DNA of 64,000 nucleotides, taken from assembly GCF_001039355.2 (NCBI RefSeq), contig NW_019773597.1, positions 1 to 64,000 on the forward strand. The letters are read 5' to 3'. Each line of letters begins with the position of its first letter. The stretch's first letter is position 1. The stretch comes from Lingula anatina. Lineage: Eukaryota > Brachiopoda > Lingulata > Lingulida > Lingulidae. The translations under genes and the position numbers were made by a program. The notes beneath the pieces are model-generated. The model was not told the origin of the DNA and ran no database searches. It saw only the letters and a list, made by a program, of their open reading frames with translations. This document shows positions 36,021 to 47,675 of the stretch, piece by piece.

Positions 36021-37328
36021 GTAGGTTAGCCAACTGTTATTCATATTTTTTGGTATCAATTTTTTGTCTATTATTGATAAAATGAATGGTTACGTGTAGT
36101 TAGTTTGGATCAGCACATTTCTACAGAAGAACGAAGTGAGGCAAGATCACACTTTAAACAATTCAATACTAAACAGAAACGCTTCTACAAAAGACTACAC
36201 GAAAAGTGGGCTTTCCCAGATCTTTTGGTCGTTAATGTTGATGATGAATTCATTTTAAAGGAATATTTTCATATTTCATATTTCGAATATCCAATTAAAA
36301 AGATAAATGTGAATAAAACGAGCCCAATGAGTAAAGTTATTTTGGTTGTAGTACGAAAATTAGTAGTACCAATGTGAAAAAATTAAGTAGGTAAATTCAC
36401 ACCTGAGCCTATTACTTTTCTTTGGATACGGAATGGAAAGGATCGCGATGCATAACATATACATATATACATTTATGTACAAAACACTAGTTTCTTCTAT
36501 GATCCTTAGAGCCTATTGTTCTATAGAAATTGCAGTAATCTTCATTACTACATCAAATATAATAATCAAGAAACTGAATGAAATAAAGTAGCAGTTTATT
36601 CATCAGAAAAGACAATGGAACTTTTAGTACAATAGTATAAACTGTCAATTTATTATTGCAGCCAACTTAAGAAAACAAAAGCATTTTAATTAGTTAAAAC
36701 TATCTATATTCACACCATTAAACCAACATTCTGAAGTATCCAATTTTACGAAAGAAGTTCATATTTTGGAAGAACAACCTTCTGCGACCTGATGTTATCA
36801 AATGAAGATATCAGAAATGGACAGCTTTTAGTTTGCCACTTTCAAAGGACTGTTATTTCATCTAATTAAGATACAGTTTTTTTGTAACGTAAAGCATCAA
36901 TATCCCTGATGAAAAGGCTTTTTTGTTGCTTTGTATTTCTGGATCCCGATGTGTATCACTACTTTAATGAGAGTGGATTCAAAATGAAAGATATTCACAA
37001 CACGCAATCATATTACCAAAGAATGTGGATATCGTAAATCGACCAGCCTGTGCTTCTGTGACATAATATTGAATTAGTTAAACGATGTAATTTATGTTTG
37101 ACAAATCCGAAGCTGAATGGTACTACCCTGAATTTCATTGAACTTCATTAGTGGTCTTTGGCTTACATTTAGTAGCAACGGCGCATATGATCAGACTATA
37201 TACTATGATAAAAACTAATTTGGTTACTGTTCTAGTGATTCAAATGTCTCAAGGTCCGTGAAATGAAAAACAGTTGCTAGGCTCTTGTCTGCCTCTCGCT
37301 GAAACTCAGTGCTCAGTGAAGATCTGCG

Positions 37329-39019
37329 TTATTTGCCACCGTCTTCGTCATCATCATCTTCTACGTCCTCGTCCACATCAAGGTCTCTTATTTTGGCCAC
37401 CAGGTTGGTCAGCGTACCCTCCTGAAAAAGATGCATGGTATCAGTAGTTACCTAGCTCCTTCTATAGATCAGCTTTCCGCGTGGATGAATTATTCAGTCA
37501 AAGTTTAAAAAATATATGTTTAGGTTACTGTAACCCTTTATTAGCAACCAGATACGAAAAACGAGGTTTTTCCTGCATCTGATTATTCAATAATGCATCT
37601 GTCTTTGTACTGGTTTAAAACAACGAAAAGAACCCTCGAAATATAAAATATCAGCGTTTATTATTTTTTCGTTGCAATGTATAAGCATAGGCAACTCAAA
37701 GTTTTAATTGTCAGTTGAACACCTTTCTATTTTGAGGTGAGATAGCAAAATGTAGGGCGTGTAACTTCATCTCCGAGCAAGATTGTATCACGAAATATTG
37801 GCAGAGTTGATCAGGAGTCTATAGGCAACAATCCCGTGCTGTCATTTTGGTTTAATTGTTTTTGTTATGGAGTTCTGAGCCCCTAATTACAGATTTTCCT
37901 TAAATAAGGCATATTATGGTTTATCAACAAAAAAATCTCATATAAGACTTCTAAGAAAATCGCTGGCAGGGTTTTGGAGTACTAAATGGTGTCACTAAAT
38001 CGGAATTGAAACGGTGATCATGGATGCTCAGGTAAAAGAGAAATTTGAGAAACCGCTTTTTCAGTTTTTACCCCAAAATTGCAATTATGACGTCACCCGT
38101 AGGCTTACACTGAACACTGAAGATTTATTTATTACCCAGAAGAATGTATGTAAGGCAGTACATTAGGAGTTTTGGGCAAATATCCTTAAGAATATTGCTA
38201 TCTAATGAAATGCCACATGATTCAATATTATACCACTGGCATATAAATATTTGAGTTTTTGCAACGTCCCTGCTGCAAACGATTAGGTACCATTTACCCG
38301 ACCTTTTCATGCGCCGGCTCCAAGCTCTTTTTATACAAGCCATTTTGAAGAATAATTTTTACTGATAAGTAATGAGAATTGGTGTAGAGAAAGTCTTATT
38401 CTTATGGCAAGTTTACATCGAAGAAAAGTCTACATTCCACGAGACAAACATTATGGCGGACTTCCATTTTTAAACTAACACATAATTATACAGTAGCAAA
38501 TGTTGAAGCTTTGTTACTCTCGTGTCAGTCCAATCGATGGAGATTAGCTGTGTCGGATATCAAAATGTTTGACTTTGCTTCCTACTGTACGCGTACTACT
38601 AAATAAACAGAAATTCTTCTTGCAGAGGCATGGCTTTTGGTTTAGGCTAATACTAATTAAATGCCGAGGAACTTACGTCTTTATCCGACTGATCAGCCTC
38701 CTTCGACAGGATCCCTTCTGATTCATCCCCCATTGAACGACGACGACGGCGGCGGCGGCGGCGACGGCGGCGATACCAAGCTAAAGATTGAGGATATCAA
38801 CAAATGATATGGCACTTATGACATATGGAATGGAAACGTTGGGTAATGATATATACACGCATGGTTTTCTACACGTAACCATTTATTTTATCAATTATAG
38901 ACAAAAATTGATACCAAACGATACAAATAATAGTTGGCCAACTTACCCTCCGAATCAGCAAACAAGTCAATAATGAGCATTGTCACCAAGAGCAAAGCGA
39001 TCAAGGTTTTTTTGTCCAT
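37329..39019 (-). CDS. Small secreted poly-arginine/acidic peptide precursor, gene D (inverted)
   Basis: Exons on the minus strand: 39019-38947, 38780-38677 and 37421-37329, giving 89 aa, phases 1 and 0. The 24 exon-1 residues (the signal peptide) are identical to gene B. The core differs: it starts AWY and has 12 uninterrupted Arg (CGC/CGT codons), then SMGDESEGILSKEADQS, matching B again. Exon 3 reads TLTNLVAKIRDLDVDED and ends DEDGGK. Thus only the tract length, its Trp-Tyr lead-in and a few tail residues vary. The gene is intact, has a TATA box at the same spacing and is convergent with copy C. Antimicrobial or nucleic-acid/polyanion-binding roles are plausible for a secreted Arg12 segment but unproven; the Arg run would also be a furin-type processing target. 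Confidence 0.82.
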
Positions 39020-39087
39020 GTTGCAAGCCCGTCCCACTGAGGAGCAGTTTGAACGGAGTTGTGAAGTTTCCGCAAACTGACGCCTCG

Positions 39088-39094
39088 TTTTATA
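39088..39094 (-). promoter_or_regulatory. TATA box of peptide gene D
   Basis: TATAAAA on the minus strand, 75 bases upstream of the ATG at 39019, in the same context as genes B and C. Confidence 0.75.
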
Positions 39095-39153
39095 ACGCCA
39101 CTTAACCACGCCCTGCTTACATAACTTTTTGCGTGAATAAGAAAAGGACGAGA

Positions 39154-40310
39154 CTCATGGCCAGAAATGCGCAGCATTCACGCGATACGCGAGGGCGCTA
39201 CAGTAGGGCTTCACGTGACTCAACTAGCCAATCACAGCACAACAATGGCATCGCACACAGACTCTGTGATAAGTGCTCAGCCCATTGTCAAGTAGTGTTA
39301 GTTCATGGTAACAAGCGTCTGACATGTGCAGAGAAGTTTATTGTAATATATATTGTTCTTATTGTTACGTTATTAAATCTAACTCTGTATCCAAGTAGTA
39401 ACTATACTGTACCAAGTCAGGTACTGATGATGTGCAGAGGTCATATAAGCCATTACCACTAATTTATAACTTTAATTTTGTTTAATATGTTATTCATGAA
39501 AGAGTTCATGAAAGATTATTTTTATTTGTTAAATCGTGATCTTATTCTTTTTATATTTAAATAATTGAATAATGTGGGTAAAATTGGTCTTCCACTTCTT
39601 ATTTGCATTTTTCCTTTACTACAAGATTATTTTGGAACAGTTGCAGCATTAAAATTTAAAATAAATAGCAATCTGAAAGAAGAATTTTGCATTATTATTA
39701 AATGATGATAGGAATTTTGGATTAAGAGATTAGTTAATACTGAGTAGTGATATTGTCAGTCAATTTATGTAGAATCTGATAATATATTTGAAAATACTGA
39801 TTGAATTCTTGGCCTTGCACTGGGCAGTTTCACATTTGTGCCAAGTGCTGTTTTCGGACTCCATTGCACAGTGGTAAAAGTTCTTCAATTGCCATGAAAG
39901 TTTTTAATCAGACTCTGTATGGTGCTGCTATCTGCAAGTGCTATCGGCAACGAATTAGTTTGCCTTTGTTTCTGAGTGAATCTACCGTCTAAAAGGAAAG
40001 TTTGGCGTAGTCAAACGACATTTTATGGCGACAACAATCTCCAGAGCTTAGTTACGAACATGTGCATTCTGCACATGCTCAATTGTAGTGGGGGCCTCTT
40101 TGCAACCCCACAAATGAAATTTGTGCAAAATTATTGGTAAATAATAACTTTTGCTGACTCGTCGCATCATAATTTTTAGGATGATGAGTCTTATTGAATA
40201 TTTGATATATAATTTTTATCCCTAAGGCCATAACATTTAATACAGGCAACAGTTTGCTACATTGTCATTATTGTTAAAACGATTAGGATAGAGGGGTTAT
40301 ATAATAAAAG
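39154..40310. other. Unique insertion between gene D and the exon-3 relic
   Basis: No homology to the peptide units and no recognised gene. Short ORFs at 39133-39462 and 39801-39992 lack splice or domain support. It could be a transposon insertion, but I see no clear ends. Confidence 0.4.
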
Positions 40311-40311
40311 C

Positions 40312-40345
40312 GGATGATGACGCCTAGGAGGGTGACGAATGACAA
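40312..40345 (+). pseudogene. Relic of peptide exon 3 (copy E)
   Basis: GCGGATGATGACG, then an interruption, then GGTGACGAATGA align with the end of exon 3 of gene B (DADED ... GDE stop). The following sequence to about 41130 matches the 3' flank of gene B (TCAGCGAG, CAATTGTTTTCC, GATCATATG words). No exon 1 or 2 is present. Confidence 0.6.
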
Positions 40346-40863
40346 ATGTCGCTGAGACCCGAGTCTCAGCGAGGACCAGACGTGGGCCTAGCAATTGTTT
40401 TCCGGTTCACGGACCTTGGGATATTCGAATTACTAGGACAGTAATATAATTAGTTTATATCATAGTAATCAATCTGATCATATGAGCTGATATTACTAAA
40501 TGATAGCCAAAAACCACTAATGAAGTTCATTGAAATTCAGGGTGGACAATTCAGCCTCAGTTGTGTCAAACATAAATTACATTAACTAATTCAATATTAT
40601 GTCAAAGAAGTAGGAGGGCGTGGCCACCAACAGAGGCAATGTTGGGCGTGGTCTCAGTGATTGGCAGAACCACAGGCTGGTCGATTTACTATATCCACAT
40701 TCTTTGGTAATATCAATGCGTATTGTGAATATCTTTCATTTTGAATTCACTCTCATTAAAGTAATGAAACACAGTTCGTTCGAGTTATACACACCAACAG
40801 AAGAAACTCAACACAGATACCAATGCCTTATGTTACAAAAAAACCCTTATCTTTTAAAAATGA

Positions 40864-42075
40864 AAGTGGCAAACTAAAAGCTGTCCATTTCTATGTATCT
40901 TCATTGGACACCACTAGGTCACAGAATGCTGGTCTACCGCAATATAATATGAATTCCTTGCGTTAAATTGGAGACTTCAGAATGCTAATTTAATGATATG
41001 AATATAGATGCATTAGTTTTCTTCGGTCAACTACAATACGAAATTAACAGTTTATGCTATTGTACTAAAAAATCCTTTGTTTTTTCTGATGAATAAACTG
41101 CTACTTGTGTCATTCGGATTTTGGTTATTATATTTGATGTACTGTACAGTAGTAATGAAGATCACTGTAATTTCTATAGAACCACAGGCCCTTAGGACCG
41201 TAAATGAAACTCTTGTGTTTAGTACATAATTGTACGTATATTACACACCTCGATCCCGTCCACTGCCCATAATGATTGAAGAAAGTGATCTGTTGACGAT
41301 GGACAGTAATGTCAGACAATGTGCCTTGTGCATACTTTCTGACCACGGGTTGCACTTTTAGTCTGTTACAAGATCATTGTATTGCACCTTTTTCGATTTC
41401 ACGTAATCAACGGGAACGCGTACGTTCCCTTTGAATTTGTCTATGGAGGCGATTTCACACCTTCATGAAAAAATGAAATAGCACAGCCTTAAGAAGGTGG
41501 CAAACTAAAAGCTGTCCATTTCTATGGATCTTCATTGGACACCACTAGGTCACAGAATGCTGGTCTGCCGCAATATGAATCCCTTGCGTTAAATTGGAGA
41601 CTTCAGAATGCTGATTTAATGATATGAATATACATAGTTAATGCATTGGTTTTCTTCGGTTAACTACAATTATATTATTGTACTAAAATTCTTTGTTTTT
41701 TCTGATGTATAAACTGTGTCATTCGGTTTTTGGTTATTATATTTGATGTACTGTACAGTAGTAATGAAGATCACTGTAATTTCTATAGAACCATAGGCCC
41801 TTAGGACCGTAAATGAAACTCTTGTGTTTAGTACATAATTGTACGTATATTACACACCTCGATCCCGTCCACTGCCCATAATGATTGAAGAAAGTGATCT
41901 GTTGACGATGGACAGTAATGTCAGAGAATGTGCCTTGTGCATACTTTCTGACCACGGGTTGCACTTGTTGTCTGTTACAAAATCATTGTATTGCACCTTT
42001 TTCGATTTCACGTAATCAACGGGAACGCGTACATACCCTTTGACGTTGTCAATGGAGGCGATTTCACACTACATT
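40864..42075 (+). repeat. Tandem duplication of about 610 bases
   Basis: 40864-41490 and 41497-42075 are near-identical (offset about 609), starting at GTGGCAAACTAAAAGCTGTC and ending with GGCGATTTCACAC. Both derive from the peptide-gene 3' flank. Small indels distinguish the units. Confidence 0.85.
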
Positions 42076-42289
42076 TAGGCGCTGAGCAGTGCACACCCCT
42101 ATCTATGTTGCGTCAATGCAAGTCAAAAAAGACCTTAAACTTACTCCATTTGCCCAGCTGAGGGATTACACAGATCCCCTCTGACGCTGAGCAGGTAGGG
42201 GGGTTAGTTTCGTTACAGCAGATTGTCAGATCGGATGCTTTTCCACAGGGGCTTATACTTTTATGTTGTATACTAGTTTAGAAGCCCCT

Positions 42290-43852
42290 GATAACAGTGG
42301 GTGCCCTGTGGATTGGCACTCTGATGTTGACCATAGATCTTCTGGTTGACCGCGTAAAGTGATCGCAGTCACGAAGCATGAAATCATCCGGTGCGACAAG
42401 AATATAGGCAGAATAGCTCATCCCTAAAAATTAATTTTCTGCTACTGAAGCGTGAATACACCACCTGCACCTATTGCTCCAAATGCACCAAAAAGAACAC
42501 CTTTAAACGCTAATTTTATTTTATCATTCTCACCCCACCCCCCAAAATAAATAAATTAATAAATAAAAATAAAAAAAGAAAGAAAAAAGAAATCAGCAAT
42601 AAGGAAAGAGCATGTCAACAATAATGCTGTTATATATACATAAGTAAGGGATTTGTCTCTTAAATTTATTGCTTCACATAAGTAAGGAATTTGTCTCTTA
42701 AATTTATAACTTTACCTTTGTCTGGGCCTGACATTCACTAAGACATTAAATATATTAATCATTGTCCAAATCTTACTTAAAAAATGCAAAAATGCATCTT
42801 TATTGTTGTTAATAATTAAAACAACCAGACCAAATATAGAGACACTAACTTTGCAGTAAGACGGATGTTTCCCAAACAACGTTAACTTTTACAGAATTTA
42901 CACAATTTTATTTTCATCATGGAATCCAATGAGAAACCTTTAATCGTATATAGCTCCGACAAAGTTCCTTTGGGTATTCTTTCCTTTGGGTATCCTTCTG
43001 AGATAACCATAATAAAAAACGTGCTGCGTCCAATGTAAAAAGCCGAAGTCGCGTTTTAATTAGTTGAAACTCATTTGTTCAATTTAGTCAATAGTCTTTG
43101 TGCAGGATTTACGTCCATAGTATTTAAATCTGATTCAAGATACATGTAAATATGTTGAATACATGTTTTAATTTATTAGTTGCAAGACCGAAGGAGTGTA
43201 TCTTGAGTGATGTTACATGTAACTTTACCAATCATTATAACATTTTAACTGATATGTCAATATCCAGATAAACAATTCAACAATGTGACGGCCGCACTCG
43301 ACCGATGGTCAATCAGCTGTACACATCCCCCATCCCCGGCCACCCTGGCCAACGCCCAAGTGATAGTACTGGGAGCCTGGGTCAAAACAGCCATGCAAGA
43401 AAACCCAGTGGCACGCATCAAAGATTGCACCAAAACGACGCCATCAAGATACTTCTCCTTTGTTCGTTATTGGGAATGACGTGCCAATAACCTATCTGAC
43501 TGCATTTTATTATATCATTTGTCCGTGACCCACCTTATGGGGATGCATGCCAGACCTCTCAACCTGTTACCTTTTCGCCTACATCTTTTACTGTGAAAGC
43601 TAAAGCCCATTGTCCATGTCAATCCGACTGTTTGACATATTTCAAAAGCAGTTTGTTCAATCAGACATAAAATTAAGAGATGCAATATACAAAAAGTCTT
43701 TTTTGTATGTCTGCCCAGGTTAGGTGGAATGATTTGTGCCCAGTGACCGTCAAGCTGGGTTAAATTGGTTCGAAGATCATAGCTACTCTACGTTTGGCAG
43801 TATGAAGTTTCTCATACTGTAGTGTGGACCATTAAAATATCTCTGTTCATGC

Positions 43853-43891
<39 letters not shown>

Positions 43892-46191
43892 AATATAATT
43901 GCTCATAGAGCAAGCAACTTGCGAAATTGCAAATTTGATTTTTTAAAACCCAAATAAATTAATAACATTAAAGAGTACACAAATGCGAATCATTTGCATT
44001 TTTTTATGTATGATACGTCATGTTTTAATGAAAATGAATGCAATATCGAAGAAAAATAAATTACTCGATCTTTTCAATGTGAAAAGTTGTGAAATTAACA
44101 AATAATGAACTTTTTTAAATCATAAATTCTTAAAATTAGAACACTTCTATTGAGTGGTAGCGACATAACTGAAAAGCGGGCTACCTTATAGTTCTATTTT
44201 ACTCAGAAAAACACGACAGATGCTACACAGAAATTTATAATTAAATTAAATTAAATTAACAAGCTGTCTTGTTTGGTCGCTAGTGCTTAGTAATGGACAT
44301 TGCAACACTTTTTTCAGCAGTCATGAAAGCAACTGTGTTTTGACACAGGTCTAAAAAAAACCATCCATTGTCTTAAATTACATACCTAGGGATTTCTAAA
44401 CATTCGTATTGGTCATCTATCACTGTCTTTGAGGCATTCAGCCTCTTTTACAGACATTAATGATGACAAAACATCAGTTTTTTTTACACATGAACAATAG
44501 CTATGATCGTTATGAGAATCTAATTAGTTCATTCTGGGTTTAGATATAATCTTTCTACAAAAAAAGTATGAAACAAAAATCTCTAAGGTTGTGGCCTCTA
44601 TGGCCGGACATTTTTCACTAAAAAAATAAATAAATAAAATAATCCCCGACTGGCATCTGGTATGAAGTACTTTCGAAATTACTGAATAGTATACTGTACA
44701 ATGCGCATTTGTCCCTTCCTACAAAAGCATAAGAATTTCCAGGGAACTGAAACTGTCTACCTAAAACTGCTTGGATAATTGCGACCGTACTTGTTTTCGC
44801 GTTCAACATATTAATTTTCACGTAATGCTTAATAGCGTAATAACAGAAACCCAATAACTCACTAATTCCCCCTTCCCATGAATCAAAAATGGAAACATAA
44901 GGCTCATATACGTATTTATAGATCGTAATTCTATCAATATATTTGGATATGATACATGTTATTGTACACCTTGTTGGTTAAAGAGTGAGTGTAGAAATTC
45001 CAAGGCTATATAGAGGACTCTTGCACTGGATTTGTACGTAGTGCACATCGGGGTTTGTCTGAAAACTAAAATGTGTTAGATGAGCTCAAGAACGACAGAT
45101 GCATTCCGTGTCCGTTTTCACATCGAGAAGTTTACTTCACCGATGCAACCCGCACTGGTTCTTTAAAAGAACTCCTAACACACTTCAGAGGGTTTTACTC
45201 CCTTTCACATGCACTCTGTTAGTTTGCTTTCAGCGGTTTAGTTTTTAGTTGATCAATTGGTCGAGTTGTGAGCGGAGATTCCGTTGAGGTGACTCTTCTA
45301 CATAATGATCATGGTATCAAGATGTCAGTCTCTAAGAGTGGACTGGTCCAGATTGGATCAATTAGTACACTGCTAGATATGAAAAGGATATTAGAACTTC
45401 TTCTTCAAACCATCCCCTACCCCAACCGATAAACAGCTAATTAATTGATTTGGGTGTGACGCACGCAAGGCCAGTCTTGTTATAAACGATGGCATTTTGA
45501 GGGAGCAGCAAAAGAATGGAATGCACGTCACTACTACTACATATACTAAGAAGATGAAGATTTATCTTTGTACAGCGGCCTAATAATTAATAAAATTTTG
45601 AAATGACTGATGTCGTTCCTGCTAGATTAAACCAGGTCATTACGACCATTAGCAAAAGTGAATTTGTGTGTTCATAGGAAATGAAAAACATCAACATCAG
45701 GCTTCTATAATAATACATACCAAAATTTATTTCATCATTATAATATTATCATGTATATACAAAGCTATAGAATAACATACATTATTTTTATGTACATCTG
45801 TTTCATGGTAGAACGCTGGGCTGGCCGAGCGTCACAGCAATGGTCAACTTAAAATGACCACATATAATTCAGCGATATAGGCCTACGCACATGAATATTC
45901 CGTTTTGAGTTTTGACCAAAGAAAACCTCTGCCATTTCACTAATTGCATGACATATACATGTAGCATGGGCTTAATTGGTTTGTTTGCTTCACCATGCAG
46001 CGTTATTTACCAGTTCGGATGGACCTGATGTTCGCCTTTCTGTCTTCGGGATACTTATCTTTTATCCTTTGCTACCTTGACTTTTTACAATACCAGACAA
46101 ATAATACAAAGAATTTAAGAGCACATAGTATCAAGACAGATTTAAATACTCATACTAGATATCATTTAAGCAAACATTATAAACATTATAT

Positions 46192-46265
<74 letters not shown>

Positions 46266-47340
46266 CAAAAATCCGGCATGAAACTAACCAATGAAATCCT
46301 TTGTTTGTTGTTTACTTGCCAGCCCTGTGCTGTCTACAAGGCTACCAAAACGATAGTGCTTCCAAGATTAGCCTTCTTATTTACAAATAAAAAGAGATTT
46401 AAGCCAAAATGTTACATAACTCGTAAATAATGGGCTACAATATTTGAATACCATAAGTTTATAGAAAAGAAAGAAAGAAAAAAAAACAAGGCCAGCTGCC
46501 CACTCGTTGGTCAACTTTGTGAAGCGGCCTAATGAAGAAAAGCTAATCAAATCTATCGTCTACAGTCAATAGTGCTGGTCAAATTGAAGGCGTGGAGAGT
46601 ATTGCCCAGTCTACACAGCAGACGGAACCTGGATAGGATTTGACATTCGTCCCATATACTAACCCCAATACTCCAACTAACCCTAACCTGTAATAATCAT
46701 ATGGGAGCCCGGACTTCCATTCCTAGAGCTTCCATTTCTGTTACACCGGCTTCTAAATAGCTCAAAGCCGTTACTCATAAAGGTGAAATCTAGATCGATT
46801 CTGGACCACCTTCAAGCTGGTTTGATACATAAGTTGATAAGTTTATTTCACGTCGGTTGGTACATGTACGATGTAGGCTTACTTAACTGAAGGAAGCAAG
46901 ATTCGTTCTACACATTATAGCATTTATTTTTAATAGGATATTTTCAAACAATGAGCACTGACCGATTACCATAAAAATTGGATCATACATGTATTGTGGG
47001 GCCATCCACGACATTACCACCTCCTGCGACCTCCAAATCATCTTTGATGTGTATGATTTATTTTTATTTTCTATTCGATGCACTTACATCGCAGGTTGTC
47101 AGGTAGTTGCTGTAAATGATGAAACGGTCTTTATGGATGTTAGCAGAGGCTCAATTAAATAGATTTAGCACAGACGTAATGGCAACAGAATCATATGACC
47201 CATCGTTTTGAACGGGCAGAAAGCAATGGCGAAAGTAAACTAATTACAATCCTGTGATTGCAGTAGATGATACCACTAATGTAATAACCAGCCAATTATC
47301 TACACGCTGACTCAAAGTCAGGCCATGGGCTGCTAAGGAT
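42290..47340. other. Gene-poor region between peptide array and APCDD1
   Basis: 42300-43400 continues homology to 33470-35330 (array flank). Microsatellites: CA at 43856-43890 and AAT at 46193-46264. The rest is AT-rich without exons that I can support. Confidence 0.5.
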
Positions 47341-47675
47341 GTCGTGAAATATCTTACATCGTTTGTCTGTACTATTATTGTCTATCACCGCTCTGCGTCT
47401 GAATGGCAGTTTCTCTGTCTCGTTTCTGGTGCGTTGCTGCCATATCCGTACGAGTCAGCGTGGCTGTCTGCATCGACCATAGCGGAACAGCGGCCGCCAG
47501 ATCGCAGACAGTTATCTGAAGGACGCGTATGCCGATTTTTAAGGAGTAGCCGTAAATCCTCTATCACTAATAAATGGCGGCTTTACACTATTGTCACGTA
47601 AAGTGCAATATACATGTACAAGTATAAATCTCAACTATCACAACCGCAAATTTGCATCAGTACGTTCCGTATCCC

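Larger units (their letters stand above)
36425..39153 (-). repeat. Inverted segmental copy of 30680-33420
   Basis: Reverse complement of the gene B unit. The homology breaks at 39153, inside the conserved upstream block (CGAGACT), so gene D keeps only about 60 bases of shared sequence upstream of its TATA box. Confidence 0.85.

Noticed and set aside
41128-41964. Two near-identical 75-codon minus-strand ORFs
   Set aside because: Produced by the 610-bp tandem duplication of a non-coding 3' flank; no homology recognised.
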